Shown: positions 19,352 to 30,546 of the stretch, one piece after another
Numbering within the stretch: the first letter of the stretch is position 1
Layout: each line of letters begins with the position of its first letter
Origin: Cladorrhinum sp. PSN259
Lineage: Eukaryota > Ascomycota > Sordariomycetes > Sordariales > Podosporaceae
Length of the DNA stretch: 64,000 nt
Assembly (NCBI GenBank): GCA_033725935.1
Contig: MU867063.1
Coordinates: 491,694-555,693, forward strand
Direction of reading: 5' to 3'
Notes under the pieces: model-generated
What the model saw: the letters and a program-made list of their open reading frames with translations, nothing else
Databases searched by the model: none
What the model was told of the DNA's origin: nothing
Translations under genes and position numbers: made by a program

Positions 19352-22300
19352 TCAGGCGCTAACGACCTGCAAGGGCGGGCTAGCAATACGATCACCACCA
19401 TCTCTAGGTGGTGCCGATGCCTCTTCCTCGCCGTTCATATGATTTGGTGCATCCCTGTCGCTGCCCGGGGTGGCCGGCTCCTTGACTGGGGAGGCGGGTG
19501 GCTCAGGGGTAAAGAAAACAGTGTCGCGGCCGTGGCGGCTAGGTGGCGGGGTGTATTCATCCTCAACTGCATGCTCAATGCCGTTTGTATAGGTGGACGG
19601 TTCTTGCTCCGGTTCCTCCTCAGCATCGATAGGTGGCAGAGGGGTGCGGCGGCCCTCAGAAAAGCTCACCGCCGCATCGCTATCCTCGTCAGTCGGCAAC
19701 GTCAAGCCACCGACCGTCTTGTTGGCAGCCTGAGCAGATGAATACTTTCTGTGAAGTTCCCTGAAACTTCTAGCAGTTGCGGTACTAGCACTGGCAGCTG
19801 ATCCTCGGTGCTCGCGCTCGGAGATAGATCGAGCAGTAAGGATGGACTGAAAATCGCTGCCTTCGTTAGGACCAGTGCGAGTACTGGCATCGTCGCGCTG
19901 CAGCCTCTGGCGGATACGCTCATCAGCCGTAAGACCCTGAATCTGAAGGTCATTGCCAAAGTTGACTACCGATGCCTTCTTGCCGTGCACCACAAAAGAA
20001 CCCGTAGCTCTGGGGAGCACATCCGGAGTGTCCCGGCTGTTGTCATCGTTTGCTGCACTCCCGGTTGAGTCTTTGCCTTTGCGATGACGGTGATGTGAGA
20101 GATGGCCAGCGCCCTCCCTAAGGGTGCGCTGCAGGCTGCGACGGATGTTGTTCCGTTCAGCCCGATCTGCGGAAGCACTGTTGGATCGACGACCTCGTCT
20201 GTTGGGCGTATCCTCAATGTCCATCCCAGCACTAGAGCCCTTGCGTTCAGGCTTGCCCGGGTTTCCTGGCTCGAGGAGCCCAGCCTGCGCAAGCAGGTCA
20301 CGCTCGTCAGCATCCACCTCGTCATCATGTTGTTCTAGATCTGGTCTCTCGAGGGCACTGTTAGAGCCGGTATTTGTTCTTTGCGGCGTCATTAGCACGG
20401 ATGCACTGGAAGATATAGCAGTAGAAACCGATGCCTTGCGATTGTCTGCTTGGTTGACTCCAGCGGATGGAGACTCCCACGAGTGATCATGTCGAAAGCT
20501 GAGGGATGTGGCACTGGTCGGCGGTGTCTGAAAGACTTCCGTCACTGGGGATGAGTTATCATCGGGTTTTGAGGTGACTGTCGAGGTTCTTGTGAGGGAT
20601 AGTTGAGCTGGGGATTTGGGGGGCTTGTGGCCCGTCACGGTGCTTCCGCGGGATTCTTCCCTGGTGATAGCTGGTGCTGGTTGCTCCAATCGTGGATCCG
20701 CAGATGAGTCGAGAAGTTGGCGCTCCTCCTCGAGATCCAGCTGCAAGATGTCGCGGTGACATTTCAGTCTCCATATTTCCATCCGGGTCCATTTTAACTG
20801 CGCAGCCATCCGTGCGGCCGACAAAAGCATCGCCTCGCGAGTTTTAGGAGATATAGGCGCCATGATCTGAAGATGCCTGCAGTTCCGGTGCTGTTCCTCG
20901 TGTGTCTTCTCAGCTTCCTTTAGTTTCTCGTTGGCATCGGCAATCTTCTGATGCATGATCTCTCTCCGTGCGGCGAGAATATCCTGGGCCATCTTGTGAT
21001 CTATCCGGCTGCGAGAAACTGTCACTTCACCCGACGGCGTCTGGATTACTTGGGCGTTGTCTCCATCTAATCTTCTCAGTGCCCGTCGACCTTGCCCATC
21101 GAGATTTCCACCGATAACACCCCGCATGCGCACCCCTGAGCTTCTGAAGGCAGCGGCATAGTTGAGCTTTGCCAGCCAGTCATTCATCTCGGGCTCGTTT
21201 TCTGCCAGTAAGACTTCTTCGAGTCCGCTATGCCTGACGTAGACAAAGGCGTGCTTGTGTTTGTTGTAACTCGAGTCTAGCAAAGCCACAGCCCCATCTG
21301 TCGACATAAGAGCATCTGGCTTGAAGTGATCTAGCGGTGGCTTAAAGTAGCAAGGGTCTCCGTCGCGGCCTTGTCTGAGGTGGTCCTTCTCTTGGTGCAT
21401 GAGGTGCTTGATCCAGGCGGTGTTGCGGAAGAAGTAAAGCTGTGCACCGGTGAGGATAGCGCCCCATTCTTGCCATGGAGATCTCGTCTTCTTCTTCTTT
21501 GCATCTTTCCTCCACAGCAGACCAACCTTTGTGATTTTGATGTCTACAATCCCTGGATGCGCCTCCTCTGGATTCGTGGCGGTCTTTTCCGACATGAAAG
21601 CGTCAGGGCGCGATCTCGCTGAGACGATCTGTAGAACACCAGTCTTGAAAAAGGTCTTCTGGAGCTCTTTCATATTGAGTGACTTGGCGGTTCCGAGATA
21701 GCTGTAGGGGTCGTCTAGCTGCATCACTTCCTTCAAGTTAGGTCTCAAGAGGTCGAGTTTGTTGTCGATGATTAGCGTATACGGATCAACGGGCTCCTTT
21801 GATATCTTCCTCGCAGGGTCAGGCGCCCCATTGAGAAACACCGGCTTTTTCCTTGTCTTGTGCGCGATTATACGCTCGCCATTGATGTCAAAGTCATCTT
21901 CGACGTGAATGAAAGGAGTATATGTGATATTGTCGTAAAAGACCCCTAGGATGTCGTCACAAATACCCTCTCCTCTGGTGTTCTTCAGATAGTCTGCCTT
22001 TTGCATTTTGTGCTTGTTATTTTTGTTAAAGACATCCGTGTGGAGAATAAGTAGTGAGAAAGCGATGAAATAGGCTTGGTCCGCGTTGGGGTAGATGCCT
22101 GGATTGCATTCGTGGTATCGATTGGCAAATGCCTGCAAGAAACGGTCAATCTGCTGAGTCTCCTTGGGTAGCTCAGCTTCCATGAGCAGTTTCCTCAGAG
22201 CCATATCCATCGGGTCACCAAAAAACATGAATCCGCGCATGTAACTCCGCAGCACAGCCTGTGCAAACGGTTCTGTGTTTTTTGACACGGCGGCTGCCAC

Positions 22301-23881
22301 AACACTCCGGCTAACCACTTCCAACAAGCGTTCAAGATATTTCGCTGGCGTGTCATCTTCCCGGCGTTCCGGTAGCGTAACAGCTTCTCTCGAAATTTGT
22401 AGCGAATTGTTCTTAGACATGGTCCCAGGGGTTAAAGGAGTTATAGTCCCTTGCCGGGTTGACGTTGTCTCCGCAGAATTCTGACGCAGCCTGCTGAGGC
22501 CGAGTAGATCACCAAAACTCTTTCGGCCCGTTGATATCGACGTCCTACCTGTCGGCGGTGCCAAGTGGTCGTCCACAGAATCCCTCGGGGAGTGTTTGTT
22601 GAGAGAGCTCATGGTTGACGAACGACCTCTCCTATGTACGTACGTTCTTGTTGGGGAGGATTGCCCCGAATGCCTTGAGCTTGGGCGAAACAGGGCAGTT
22701 GCTGGTGATGCGGTAGATTTGTTCGCATTGCCAAACAATGTAACAGTCTGAGCTGGCGAGGTTGCTGCGCCGCCGCTCCTAGATGGCGCCCTGGAGGGAG
22801 TTGGTGTGAGCTGAGAGCTTTGAGGTGATGTTGTAGGTGCTAATCTGTCGTTGCTTTCAGGTGCTGGGGCTACTAACGATCCGCTAGAGAAGTTGGATTG
22901 GTCGAACGAGGATTTGCTCATTGGCTGGAGGTGGGCAATAGGAAACAATGAGTCGGATTTCTTCTTTCGACCTAGTCGGAAAAACGTCGTCGTCGTTGAT
23001 ACAGTGTGAGTGGTTGTTGTAGTAGTCCCATATACTCGGTCTCCCGAGCTCGCATCCGACCTCGATGATTCCGATAATCGGTTTACAGGCAGTGCCAAAG
23101 TTGACGAGTGTTCATCCCCGTAAGACGGTGGTTCGTTGTGATAAGATGAGCGATTTGGTTCCTCGAACGTGACGTTCTGCTGGCTGGCTGTGGTCTCCTC
23201 GGGAACCCTAGATATTCGTTTCTCTCCTAGTCCTGCTGACCTGTCATTTGTATAATCCACCTGCTCCGTCCTAGATATTTCAGCAGAACGACGTAACCGA
23301 GATGTGAAGTTCATTCGGGAAGCTTTCTTTCGAGGAGCGATCGCGTCGAACGTTGGAGCGGTGGTGATTATCTCGGGTGCTACAGTTATATGTGTAAGTA
23401 AGTGCTTGAGGCTCAGTCTCATGCTCGAACAGCATTTCACGAATGCGACAGGGAGGCACATACGGCGTGGCATAGGAGGTGCCTTTTGTGCCGCGGCATG
23501 CAGTTTTGCTTTAGCGGCCAGTTGCGAATCGGATGCATTCCGAAACCTCAACATAGAAAAACGTCGGTGCTTGTGGGTTTCCTCGGGGATGTAAAGAAAC
23601 CCGGGCGTCGACGTACTGGCGGACGGGTCGTCCTGTGATTCAATCATTGATGCCACTGAGATGCTGTCGCGAGGCACTTCGTTAGGGGAGGAAGGGATGC
23701 TTGCCGGCGACGCGGAGGCATCCTCGGCTACCGACGTCAGGGAGGCGGGTAGGTCTGAGGAGTGTTCGGGGTGGAAAGGGGGTTCCTTGGGCGACAGGAC
23801 ACCGAGGCCGTCTAGCACCGAGTGCCGCCGCATATCTGTCTCGCTGGCGACATTTCCGCGGCGTCGTAGGAACGGCATCAT
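19352..23881 (-). CDS. SYT1: Sec7-PH domain Arf guanine nucleotide exchange factor
   Basis: 1509 aa in one exon. Predicted to load GTP on Arf-family GTPases in the Golgi/endosomal system, like yeast Syt1. A long Ser/Thr-rich disordered N-terminus (about residues 1-495) precedes the Sec7 domain (about 500-650). The Sec7 domain contains MRGFMFFGDPMDMALRKLL, the glutamic-finger motif LPKETQQIDRFLQAFANRYH (the catalytic Glu is near residue 574) and QAYFIAFSLLILHTDVFN. A PH domain (about 775-930, with WRKDAKKKKTRSPWQEWGAI) follows. A coiled coil (about 1010-1110) precedes a disordered acidic C-terminus. The Sec7-then-PH order fits Syt1-type GEFs rather than the large BIG/GBF types. The symbol is assigned by domain architecture. 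Confidence 0.88.
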   Translation of the reverse strand: MMPFLRRRGNVASETDMRRHSVLDGLGVLSPKEPPFHPEHSSDLPASLTSVAEDASASPASIPSSPNEVPRDSISVASMIESQDDPSASTSTPGFLYIPEETHKHRRFSMLRFRNASDSQLAAKAKLHAAAQKAPPMPRRMCLPVAFVKCCSSMRLSLKHLLTHITVAPEIITTAPTFDAIAPRKKASRMNFTSRLRRSAEISRTEQVDYTNDRSAGLGEKRISRVPEETTASQQNVTFEEPNRSSYHNEPPSYGDEHSSTLALPVNRLSESSRSDASSGDRVYGTTTTTTHTVSTTTTFFRLGRKKKSDSLFPIAHLQPMSKSSFDQSNFSSGSLVAPAPESNDRLAPTTSPQSSQLTPTPSRAPSRSGGAATSPAQTVTLFGNANKSTASPATALFRPSSRHSGQSSPTRTYVHRRGRSSTMSSLNKHSPRDSVDDHLAPPTGRTSISTGRKSFGDLLGLSRLRQNSAETTSTRQGTITPLTPGTMSKNNSLQISREAVTLPERREDDTPAKYLERLLEVVSRSVVAAAVSKNTEPFAQAVLRSYMRGFMFFGDPMDMALRKLLMEAELPKETQQIDRFLQAFANRYHECNPGIYPNADQAYFIAFSLLILHTDVFNKNNKHKMQKADYLKNTRGEGICDDILGVFYDNITYTPFIHVEDDFDINGERIIAHKTRKKPVFLNGAPDPARKISKEPVDPYTLIIDNKLDLLRPNLKEVMQLDDPYSYLGTAKSLNMKELQKTFFKTGVLQIVSARSRPDAFMSEKTATNPEEAHPGIVDIKITKVGLLWRKDAKKKKTRSPWQEWGAILTGAQLYFFRNTAWIKHLMHQEKDHLRQGRDGDPCYFKPPLDHFKPDALMSTDGAVALLDSSYNKHKHAFVYVRHSGLEEVLLAENEPEMNDWLAKLNYAAAFRSSGVRMRGVIGGNLDGQGRRALRRLDGDNAQVIQTPSGEVTVSRSRIDHKMAQDILAARREIMHQKIADANEKLKEAEKTHEEQHRNCRHLQIMAPISPKTREAMLLSAARMAAQLKWTRMEIWRLKCHRDILQLDLEEERQLLDSSADPRLEQPAPAITREESRGSTVTGHKPPKSPAQLSLTRTSTVTSKPDDNSSPVTEVFQTPPTSATSLSFRHDHSWESPSAGVNQADNRKASVSTAISSSASVLMTPQRTNTGSNSALERPDLEQHDDEVDADERDLLAQAGLLEPGNPGKPERKGSSAGMDIEDTPNRRGRRSNSASADRAERNNIRRSLQRTLREGAGHLSHHRHRKGKDSTGSAANDDNSRDTPDVLPRATGSFVVHGKKASVVNFGNDLQIQGLTADERIRQRLQRDDASTRTGPNEGSDFQSILTARSISEREHRGSAASASTATARSFRELHRKYSSAQAANKTVGGLTLPTDEDSDAAVSFSEGRRTPLPPIDAEEEPEQEPSTYTNGIEHAVEDEYTPPPSRHGRDTVFFTPEPPASPVKEPATPGSDRDAPNHMNGEEEASAPPRDGGDRIASPPLQVVSA

Positions 23882-25159
23882 TTATAGGTGGTTGCGATCG
23901 TCATAATTCATCAGGATAGAAGGAGACGCTGTGCCACGCACACTCGCTGAGCGCTGAGTGAGCTTGCTTTCCACAGCGATCCCCAGAACAAGAAGAGAAA
24001 GGAAGTCTTAAATCCGCTCGCAGTCCGAAAAGCCGCAGTTCGAAAGCCTGTCTCGGTGTCGCGGTCAGCGGTCGGGGGGTCGGCAGGTGGCTATCTGTCG
24101 TCGTCACTGGATGTAAGCTGTGAATAAGTAATGAAATGAATGAATTGGCGATTCGGTGTCGCGGGTCGTTTCGTTGGCTCGTTGCAGACAGTGGGTGTAG
24201 CAGTCGTTGAAAAGAAATGTACAATTAATTGGATGTTAATGGTAATTAGTTCGTATCCGTAGGGCAGATGAGAAGGATGGTCGAGGGTTGTTTCCTTTGC
24301 AGGGACGGACTTGGGTTCCAGTATCCCGGCGAGGCGTCTGGCTTCCAAACCAAACCCAAGCGAGCGTGGGAGGACGGGGAGGTGGGCTGGGCAGTGGGGC
24401 CTTGGAATCTCAGCTCCTTCCAAGCTGAGCGCTGGTGGCTCCCCCGCTGTTTTCGTCTAGCCCCTTTCAGGTTTCCAATCAGCCACTGGGTCTCTGGGTC
24501 GGCCGCTGCTGTGCCGCATCAAGCAACCACAAGAAACGGCAAACACCAGACATGCTCTAAAGGGAGGAATTGCGCATCGCGGGGCGACACGTAAAGCTTT
24601 GCGGTTGCGAATTGCCGCTGCACACGAAGTTCGCAGCGACATACTTTAGAGTTCGGTGACGAAGCAACTGAGAACTTCTAGCTTCCCAACCTAGTCTCTT
24701 GCCGACCGGCGACGAGGATCACGAATATTATTTAATATTATTAGCCCCTCCAGAGGTACCAGGTACCACCGTGGTTGCATTAGTGCAGGGCAAGGACCCA
24801 GATAAAATGAATGGCCCCTCAAGGGCCCCCTTTGAGAAAAGATAAGTGCGGAATATGCATCGAAAATCAAAAGAACAAAAGAACGGGTCACACGACGCTA
24901 CTCGCTCCAAATTCGTCTGTCAATGAATCCTCGCTTCGAATTTTCCAAGATTTCGTGAGTTTCAATAGTTTCCACACTACACCGAATAAAAATAGAAAGA
25001 CTGTGATGTACCGATCCCACCCCATGTCCGCGTCCTGTGGTTCCCCGTTCAAATATACGCCGTTTAATGTTTTACATGTCAAATCATCAAAATCATAAAA
25101 CTTGGTTGCTCTGCTTTTCCCGAATCATTCAGATGCTCTGCTCGAAGCCTGGAAATTAT
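23882..25159. other. Intergenic, Sec7 gene 5' flank and ECM14 3' flank
   Basis: Contains the promoter side of the Sec7 gene and the 3' flank of ECM14. The short ORFs on both strands have no family features. No RNA gene or repeat is recognised. Confidence 0.5.
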
Positions 25160-26894
25160 TTACCGCTTTCGCTTCCTCAAGTCGCGCCACTGATCGTTTG
25201 GCGGCTGGAAAAATGGCTTCTCGATCCCATTGTTTCCAAGGAGGAAGTCACCGAAATACTTCAAGGCATTCAGTATCTCCTCCCCAGCAGGGACGATATT
25301 TTCGCTTGGAAGCAAAAAGCCATAGCTACCGGTATCTCTTAACTTGATTTGGTAGCTGTACCGGGCTTGGAGCTCATCTAAACAGCAGATGTCAATATAT
25401 TTCGGAAAAACAGTTCGCAGGTTGAACATACGGTAAAACCAGTCTATGGCAGCCCCACCCCCAGCCTCGACGCGTGGGAACGAGTCACTGGCGCTGTATG
25501 CCCGAGCCACAGCTCCCTCGCAAGCTGAGGCAATACTATAAGCCTGCCCGCTGGACAGCCGGATAGCTTTAGCCAGCCCAACCGCAAGCTCCTGGAGATT
25601 TTCGAGGTTTGGCGGGTCAATCGAGCAGCTATATGCATATGGAAACAACACCTGCTGGGAATATGAGTGGAGGTCAAGGAAGCCCACAAACTTGACGCCG
25701 TTTTCAGTTTGGTTTCTTGCCCATTTGGCCAGCTCCGATGCCTCGACGGCCTGGAAGGGCGCATCACCACCGTAACTCTCCGAGCAGGGGTCGGTGTTGA
25801 GGTTTGCTGATTCCCACTCGTGTCCAAAAGCATGATCCAAATCAAGACCGCGGCAGAAGCGCAACTTAGTCTGCTGTCTTGACTTGCGCCAGAGTCTGTC
25901 CGTCTGCCATGTATACTCGTAGCCGTCGGGGTTCAGCACAGGGATGAAGATGATATCGAAATGCTTAAGGATTTTGGTGATCATGGGTTCCTTGTCGTAG
26001 GCAGTGATGACTGACCACATTAGATATGTTACAGTGCTGGTGGAGATCCATTCTCGGCCATGGAGACCCCCGGTAACGAGTATCGTTTTCCTGGCTTTGC
26101 TGGTTTCATCGTCATCACTCCTAGCTCCAACTCGCAGTGCAAACACATCTCTGCCCTCGTATGATTTCCCAATACTGCTCATCTCAGTGATGGTAGGAAA
26201 CATAGCCTCAAGAAGGCGCATCCAGCTGGTTATGACCTGGAACAAGGGTCAGCATAACGACTGTCGGTCGGGTACAGACACAACTACTCACCGAAAGTGT
26301 TTGATACTGCTGGAAAAAGAGATTGCTCATGCCGTCAAATGAAGTGTGCATCTTCGACTTGTCCACAACACTGAAGTCGAGCGTTGACTTTTCGGCGGCC
26401 TGTGAGGGGAAAGTTGCCGACACTGCTGCTTGAACATTTGGAATCAGGACGTATGGCTGTAACGACTTTGGCAACAAGGTAAGCATTGACGGCAGGTAGT
26501 CTTTGTAGATCCTGATATCAACAAACTCGGGTGTGAAAGCCCACACATCCAAAAACAGCTGCTTGGCCGCATTCGAAAGTGCAGCCTCCTCCTCGGAATT
26601 GGTAACATTGAACCGGACCACAATTTCATTCATATAACGTGTGTGTACGTCAGATCCTGGGCGGGCGGTTTTGGTCGTCTTTTGTCTTGTGGAAGGCTTC
26701 CCCAAGACAGCCTCAAAAGCGGAGTCTCGGAGCCATCTCAGCAATGGGAATATATGTCCTTGTCCGTGCCGGGCGCAATCGGCGCGGCCTCCGTCGTAAT
26801 GCGGTTCGACCACGGCAGCTCCGGCGGTTGGAAAGGTGAGAGCGAGGGCTAAGACGACCGACAGCGATGCGGCGTTCCGTGATGGTAATCGCAT
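25160..26894 (-). CDS. ECM14: Inactive metallocarboxypeptidase-like protein Ecm14
   Basis: M14-family pseudoenzyme, secreted or vacuolar, linked in yeast to cell-wall biology. Exons are 26894-26292, 26236-25432 and 25377-25160, with introns of 55 nt and 54 nt; the second is in frame without a stop. The protein is about 541 aa with a signal peptide (ending near TAGAA) and a propeptide. Zinc ligands are kept: GLHGREW (His260, Glu263) and LDLHS (His391). The position of the catalytic Glu of active carboxypeptidases, in the motif before LRDTG, is Lys here (YQIKLRDTG, about Lys481), as is characteristic of ECM14. Splicing the second intron restores the family context WFYHELQARY. Confidence 0.93.
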
Positions 26895-27657
26895 TTTCAG
26901 GACTATACCAAAATATTGTCTGCGGTGTCGAAGGGCTCGAATTGCGCCTTAGGGAGAGGAACCTCGATGCTCAAGTGCCTGGAATTGCGACAAAGATCAA
27001 GGGACGGGAGGTTCTTATCGCCACTAGCCTGTAACATTGGCGTCTTGGTGGGAATCAACCGTTACGGCTGCCTGACCGTCCAAAGCAGCTGGCAAACCGC
27101 TGTCGGACTGCGCGTCATCGGCCCATCCCCAGCCCCCACCGTCCTCCTTCAAGTTTCGCCCTGAAAATCAATCATGCGACGCAACCCATCATTTTCAGGT
27201 TGAGAGCAGTCGGGGTTGATCTCGACCAATGCAATCAATCGTACTTTTGAATTTGGGCCGTCAAGGGCATCTTACGTTGAGTGTGCTTAAAGGTCATTAC
27301 CTAACTGGACCATCTTCCAAGGCTGACAGCACTCAATCAACATGTATATGTAACTACATCAAAAATCATCCTATCCGTCTTGGGTGTGTATAAGTGGACG
27401 CCGCGTTATTCAACTATCGAGGCATCTGAATGATTGGCTACCAGTGCTTGTCAGAACTTGCAGGATGCTGCAGACTCGGCGGTTGCAAAGCAACTGTCAC
27501 CCCCACTGGGTCTCTAGACTTGGATATATCTTGAGTGTGTTGGCCCCGCACTCCCTTGCCCAAGGAAGACCAAAGCCCGTAGATACCCATTGGAGATTCG
27601 AGTCTATGGCGTTTGCGTTGGCTTGATTGCCCCCGGATCTACTTCATACTAGGCCGA
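26895..27657. other. Intergenic, ECM14 promoter side and upstream of next gene
   Basis: ECM14 and the Ser/Pro-rich gene are divergent across this stretch. No ORF with family features, no RNA gene and no repeat are seen. Confidence 0.5.
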
Positions 27658-28901
27658 ATGGAAGGTCGCGGGTCTTGGAAGATGGCCTTCGGAAGGAGTA
27701 TCACCGACCTCCTTGAGACCTATTCCAATTGCATCTCACTGCTTAGGGCCTTCAGGCATCGGCGAGAGGGCTCAGAAACAGGTGGTTCCCAGGACAAGCA
27801 AGTCCGTCTCCGAAAATCGTTAAAGTCAGATCGAGCCTTGGTAGAACGCGCATATTCATTGAAAGTCTCTGAATCTGGAAGTCGATTCAGGAAGGGCGAC
27901 GGTGAGCGTTTCTGATCTTTCACTTGAATATATAGTCACAGCAGTTATGCTGACACTGTGGTGAAGCCCGGGCTATATCGACCGTGGAACGTATTCTCGC
28001 AAGCCTAAAGGGTGCCATCACAAACCTCTTGCGAGTTTCTGGAAGGAACCAAAGCCCGGATCTAGACTATGAGTCCCTCATGTCTTTATCAAACTCCTCA
28101 AGGGTCAAGGCGATAAAGGCCATAGACAGTCTCTCTCGCCGGCTAGCCAGCCCCTCCAGGTCGTCCATAGCATCTGCCTCGTCAAAGGCATCGACTAAGA
28201 AACCCTCTGGCTCTTCGTCGCGACACAAACACCGGTCTAGATCTGACAGCAAAGTAACGCCCCTCAAAGCGATCGAACCAAGCCCCAGTGAGCCAAGCCC
28301 CAGGGAGCCCAGGAGAACTTCATCAAGAAGAAAAGTGCCATCGACTGCAGCTCCCTCACTCACGCCTTCACATAAGAAAGCGGCACCATCCAAAGCTCGC
28401 TCAGTCTCATCGCCAAGTAAAAAGGCGTCGCTACTCGCACTTCCCAGAACCACACCGTCAAACAAGAAAGTGTCACCCCCTACACCTCCCTCGGCTCCAC
28501 CACCAAGTGAAGAAGAGTCGCGATCATCGGGTCCCTCAGACACATCGTCACCACCAGCTCTTCTGCTGCCGCCGCCGCCGCCGCCGCCGATAGAATCATC
28601 GGAGCTCCAGCTTTCTCCGCAGTACCATCTCCCAGCACACTTACGACCACAAAGCACCTCACCAAAACCAGGAGCAGAAAACAGAATCTCCATGATGTCG
28701 TTCGCTTCGAATAGCACGAAATTAGGAGAGATACCGCAAAGGAAGTTGCGATCAGTTTATCTTTCCACAACAGAGACGACATCCGAATCGGACGAGTACA
28801 ATGTGAAACCCACGTTTCCGCTGAGGCCGTACACGGTCGAGGTCAAAGAGAAGCGCTTCTGGGGTGGGTTGTTTGGGCGCAAGAAGGAGTCTTCGCCATA
28901 A
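27658..28901 (+). CDS. Basic Ser/Pro-rich fungal protein, function unknown
   Basis: About 392 aa in two exons, 27658-27901 and 27967-28901. The 65-nt phase-1 intron begins GTGAGC, has a GCTGAC branch and ends GTGAAG. A second in-frame ATG (27682, MAFGRSITDLLETYSNC-) is an alternative start. The N-terminal about 140 residues are helical with evenly spaced Arg/Lys. They resemble a fungal N-terminal module often annotated only as hypothetical. A long disordered region follows with loosely repeated S-x-KK elements and a run of eight Pro. The C-terminus is compact and basic-aromatic (KRFWGGLFGRKK). I do not recognise a characterised family. Confidence 0.65.
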
Positions 28902-29660
28902 CGCCAGGACTCAGTACTTGTCACGGCGACTAAATCCAACAGGTCTTAGCCTTGGGATGTCCCTGACTCTTCGGAGAGGTTGTCAAAAGAGGAGAACGAT
29001 GGTGGGGAGTAGAGTAGCCGTGGGTTAGGATGTGGGTGTCCACCTGGTTTTCACGGGCCCCAGACTTGTCCGACCAGGTCCACGATTGGAGCTTTTTATA
29101 TCACGTTCGCAAACACCATGAAATTTGAATATTTGGGCCATCGCCATTATTTTGTTTATATGTTGACCTTTGTGTGTGCCAGCGCTGCTACATCGAATGC
29201 TCTACTCCCTAACACACAGGTGTACCCTATTCCCACGAATGCAAAGGGTCATCGACCCGGTTCACGATGCCCTCGGTAGTATTACGCCATCAAGCTCTCC
29301 TTTATGTTTCCAATTTTCTAAATTTCCGGTTAATCCCCTTCATCGAGTTCCATAAAGTGCACATCCGCATTGCCGGGAACCGTGCAAGGGGCGGCATCGG
29401 TTTCAAGCTGTCGTCACCAACTTGGGATGCTTGATGGAGATCCCACTGCCAAGAGCCCGGTAGATCTCGCTATGAGAATGAACAAAAGCCGGCTTGTGTT
29501 CCTTTTTGCGCGGTCAAATATCAGTTTCCATTCTCCATCTCTCTTCAAAATTTGTTTAGTCGTGTGTGTAGAATATTCTTTTCTTGGCTTGCTGGACTTG
29601 CCATTCTCACGATATTCGTTTATTTTAAAATACCGAAATCATTTCACAGATCACCCAACA
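28902..29660. other. Intergenic region before the PEBP-like gene
   Basis: Promoter-side sequence for the PEBP-like gene. Short ORFs only; nothing else recognised. Confidence 0.5.
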
Positions 29661-30546
29661 ATGCTTTGCAAATCTGCTGCTGTTTTGGTGGTGGCCACCA
29701 CGGTGCTGGCCAGGACACCAAATGGTTTCTCGCCACCCTCAAACACAGACCTCATTGTGGAATATCGAGGCTTCGCACCCCAAAATGGTGTAGTGGTAGC
29801 TAGGGATAGTAAGAACATCAGCCTCGCACCTACAGCAGAATTAGACCACACACAAAGCTAACCGATACGTAGTAACGATCTCCGAGCCAAAAATTGGTAC
29901 TCTCACCCGCCTAAACGGCACCTCATACGCAGTCTTGATGATCGACCTCGACATCCCAACAGACAGCCCGCCCGCTACCAACACACTACTTCACTGGATG
30001 CAAACTGGACTCACACCAGCGTCAACCCCAACCCAGCTCAACACCACCGCGGGCACCATCAGAGCTTTTCTCCTGGAGAATGGCACCAACACGGCTCCTA
30101 TTGTTGCCTACTTTGGTCCCAATCCGCCTGCTCGCATCCCGCTCAGCCATCGGTATACCCAGATTCTTGTAGACACGAGCGAGATAACCGACGAGGGCAC
30201 CCAAGCTTTGCGGACCGCAGCGGGGACTCTAAGAGGGTTCAATGCGCAGCAGGTACTTGCCCAGGCGAATTTGGGTGACAAGGTTGTGGCAGGAAACTTT
30301 TATAATGTGACGAATCCTGGGCCAGCCACGACTCCGAGTTCCACCGCAAGTGGGAGTGGGAGCGCTGCTACCGGTGGAACCCAGTTTGGGACTGGCTCTG
30401 GCTCTGGGGCTGGAACTGGAATTGGAGCTGGAACCGGTGGGACGAATACCAGTTCAGATGTCGTAACTGCTGATGGAATCCTGAAGAGACCCGGGGGTGC
30501 TTTGGTGGGTGTTTTGATGGTTGGAGCTGCAATGTTTGCTTTGTGA
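29661..30546 (+). CDS. Secreted PEBP-like protein, probable GPI anchor
   Basis: About 273 aa in exons 29661-29808 and 29873-30546. The 64-nt phase-1 intron has GTAAGA, GCTAAC and CGTAG. A signal peptide (MLCKSAAVLVVATTVLA) opens the protein. The middle has the phosphatidylethanolamine-binding-protein pattern: a D-x-D-x-P strand (LMIDLDIPTD), then LLHWMQ, then GPNPPARIP with the His-Arg pair in LSHRYTQILVD. A Ser/Gly/Thr-rich spacer and a hydrophobic C-terminal segment (GALVGVLMVGAAMFAL) suggest a GPI signal, so the protein may sit on the plasma membrane or wall. PEBPs bind phospholipids or inhibit proteases, but which applies here cannot be said. The family call rests on motif order and is fairly firm. 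Confidence 0.8.

Noticed and set aside
28067..28717. 216-codon minus-strand ORF
   Set aside because: Antisense shadow of the Ser/Pro-rich gene, with low-complexity Gly/Asp composition and no family features.
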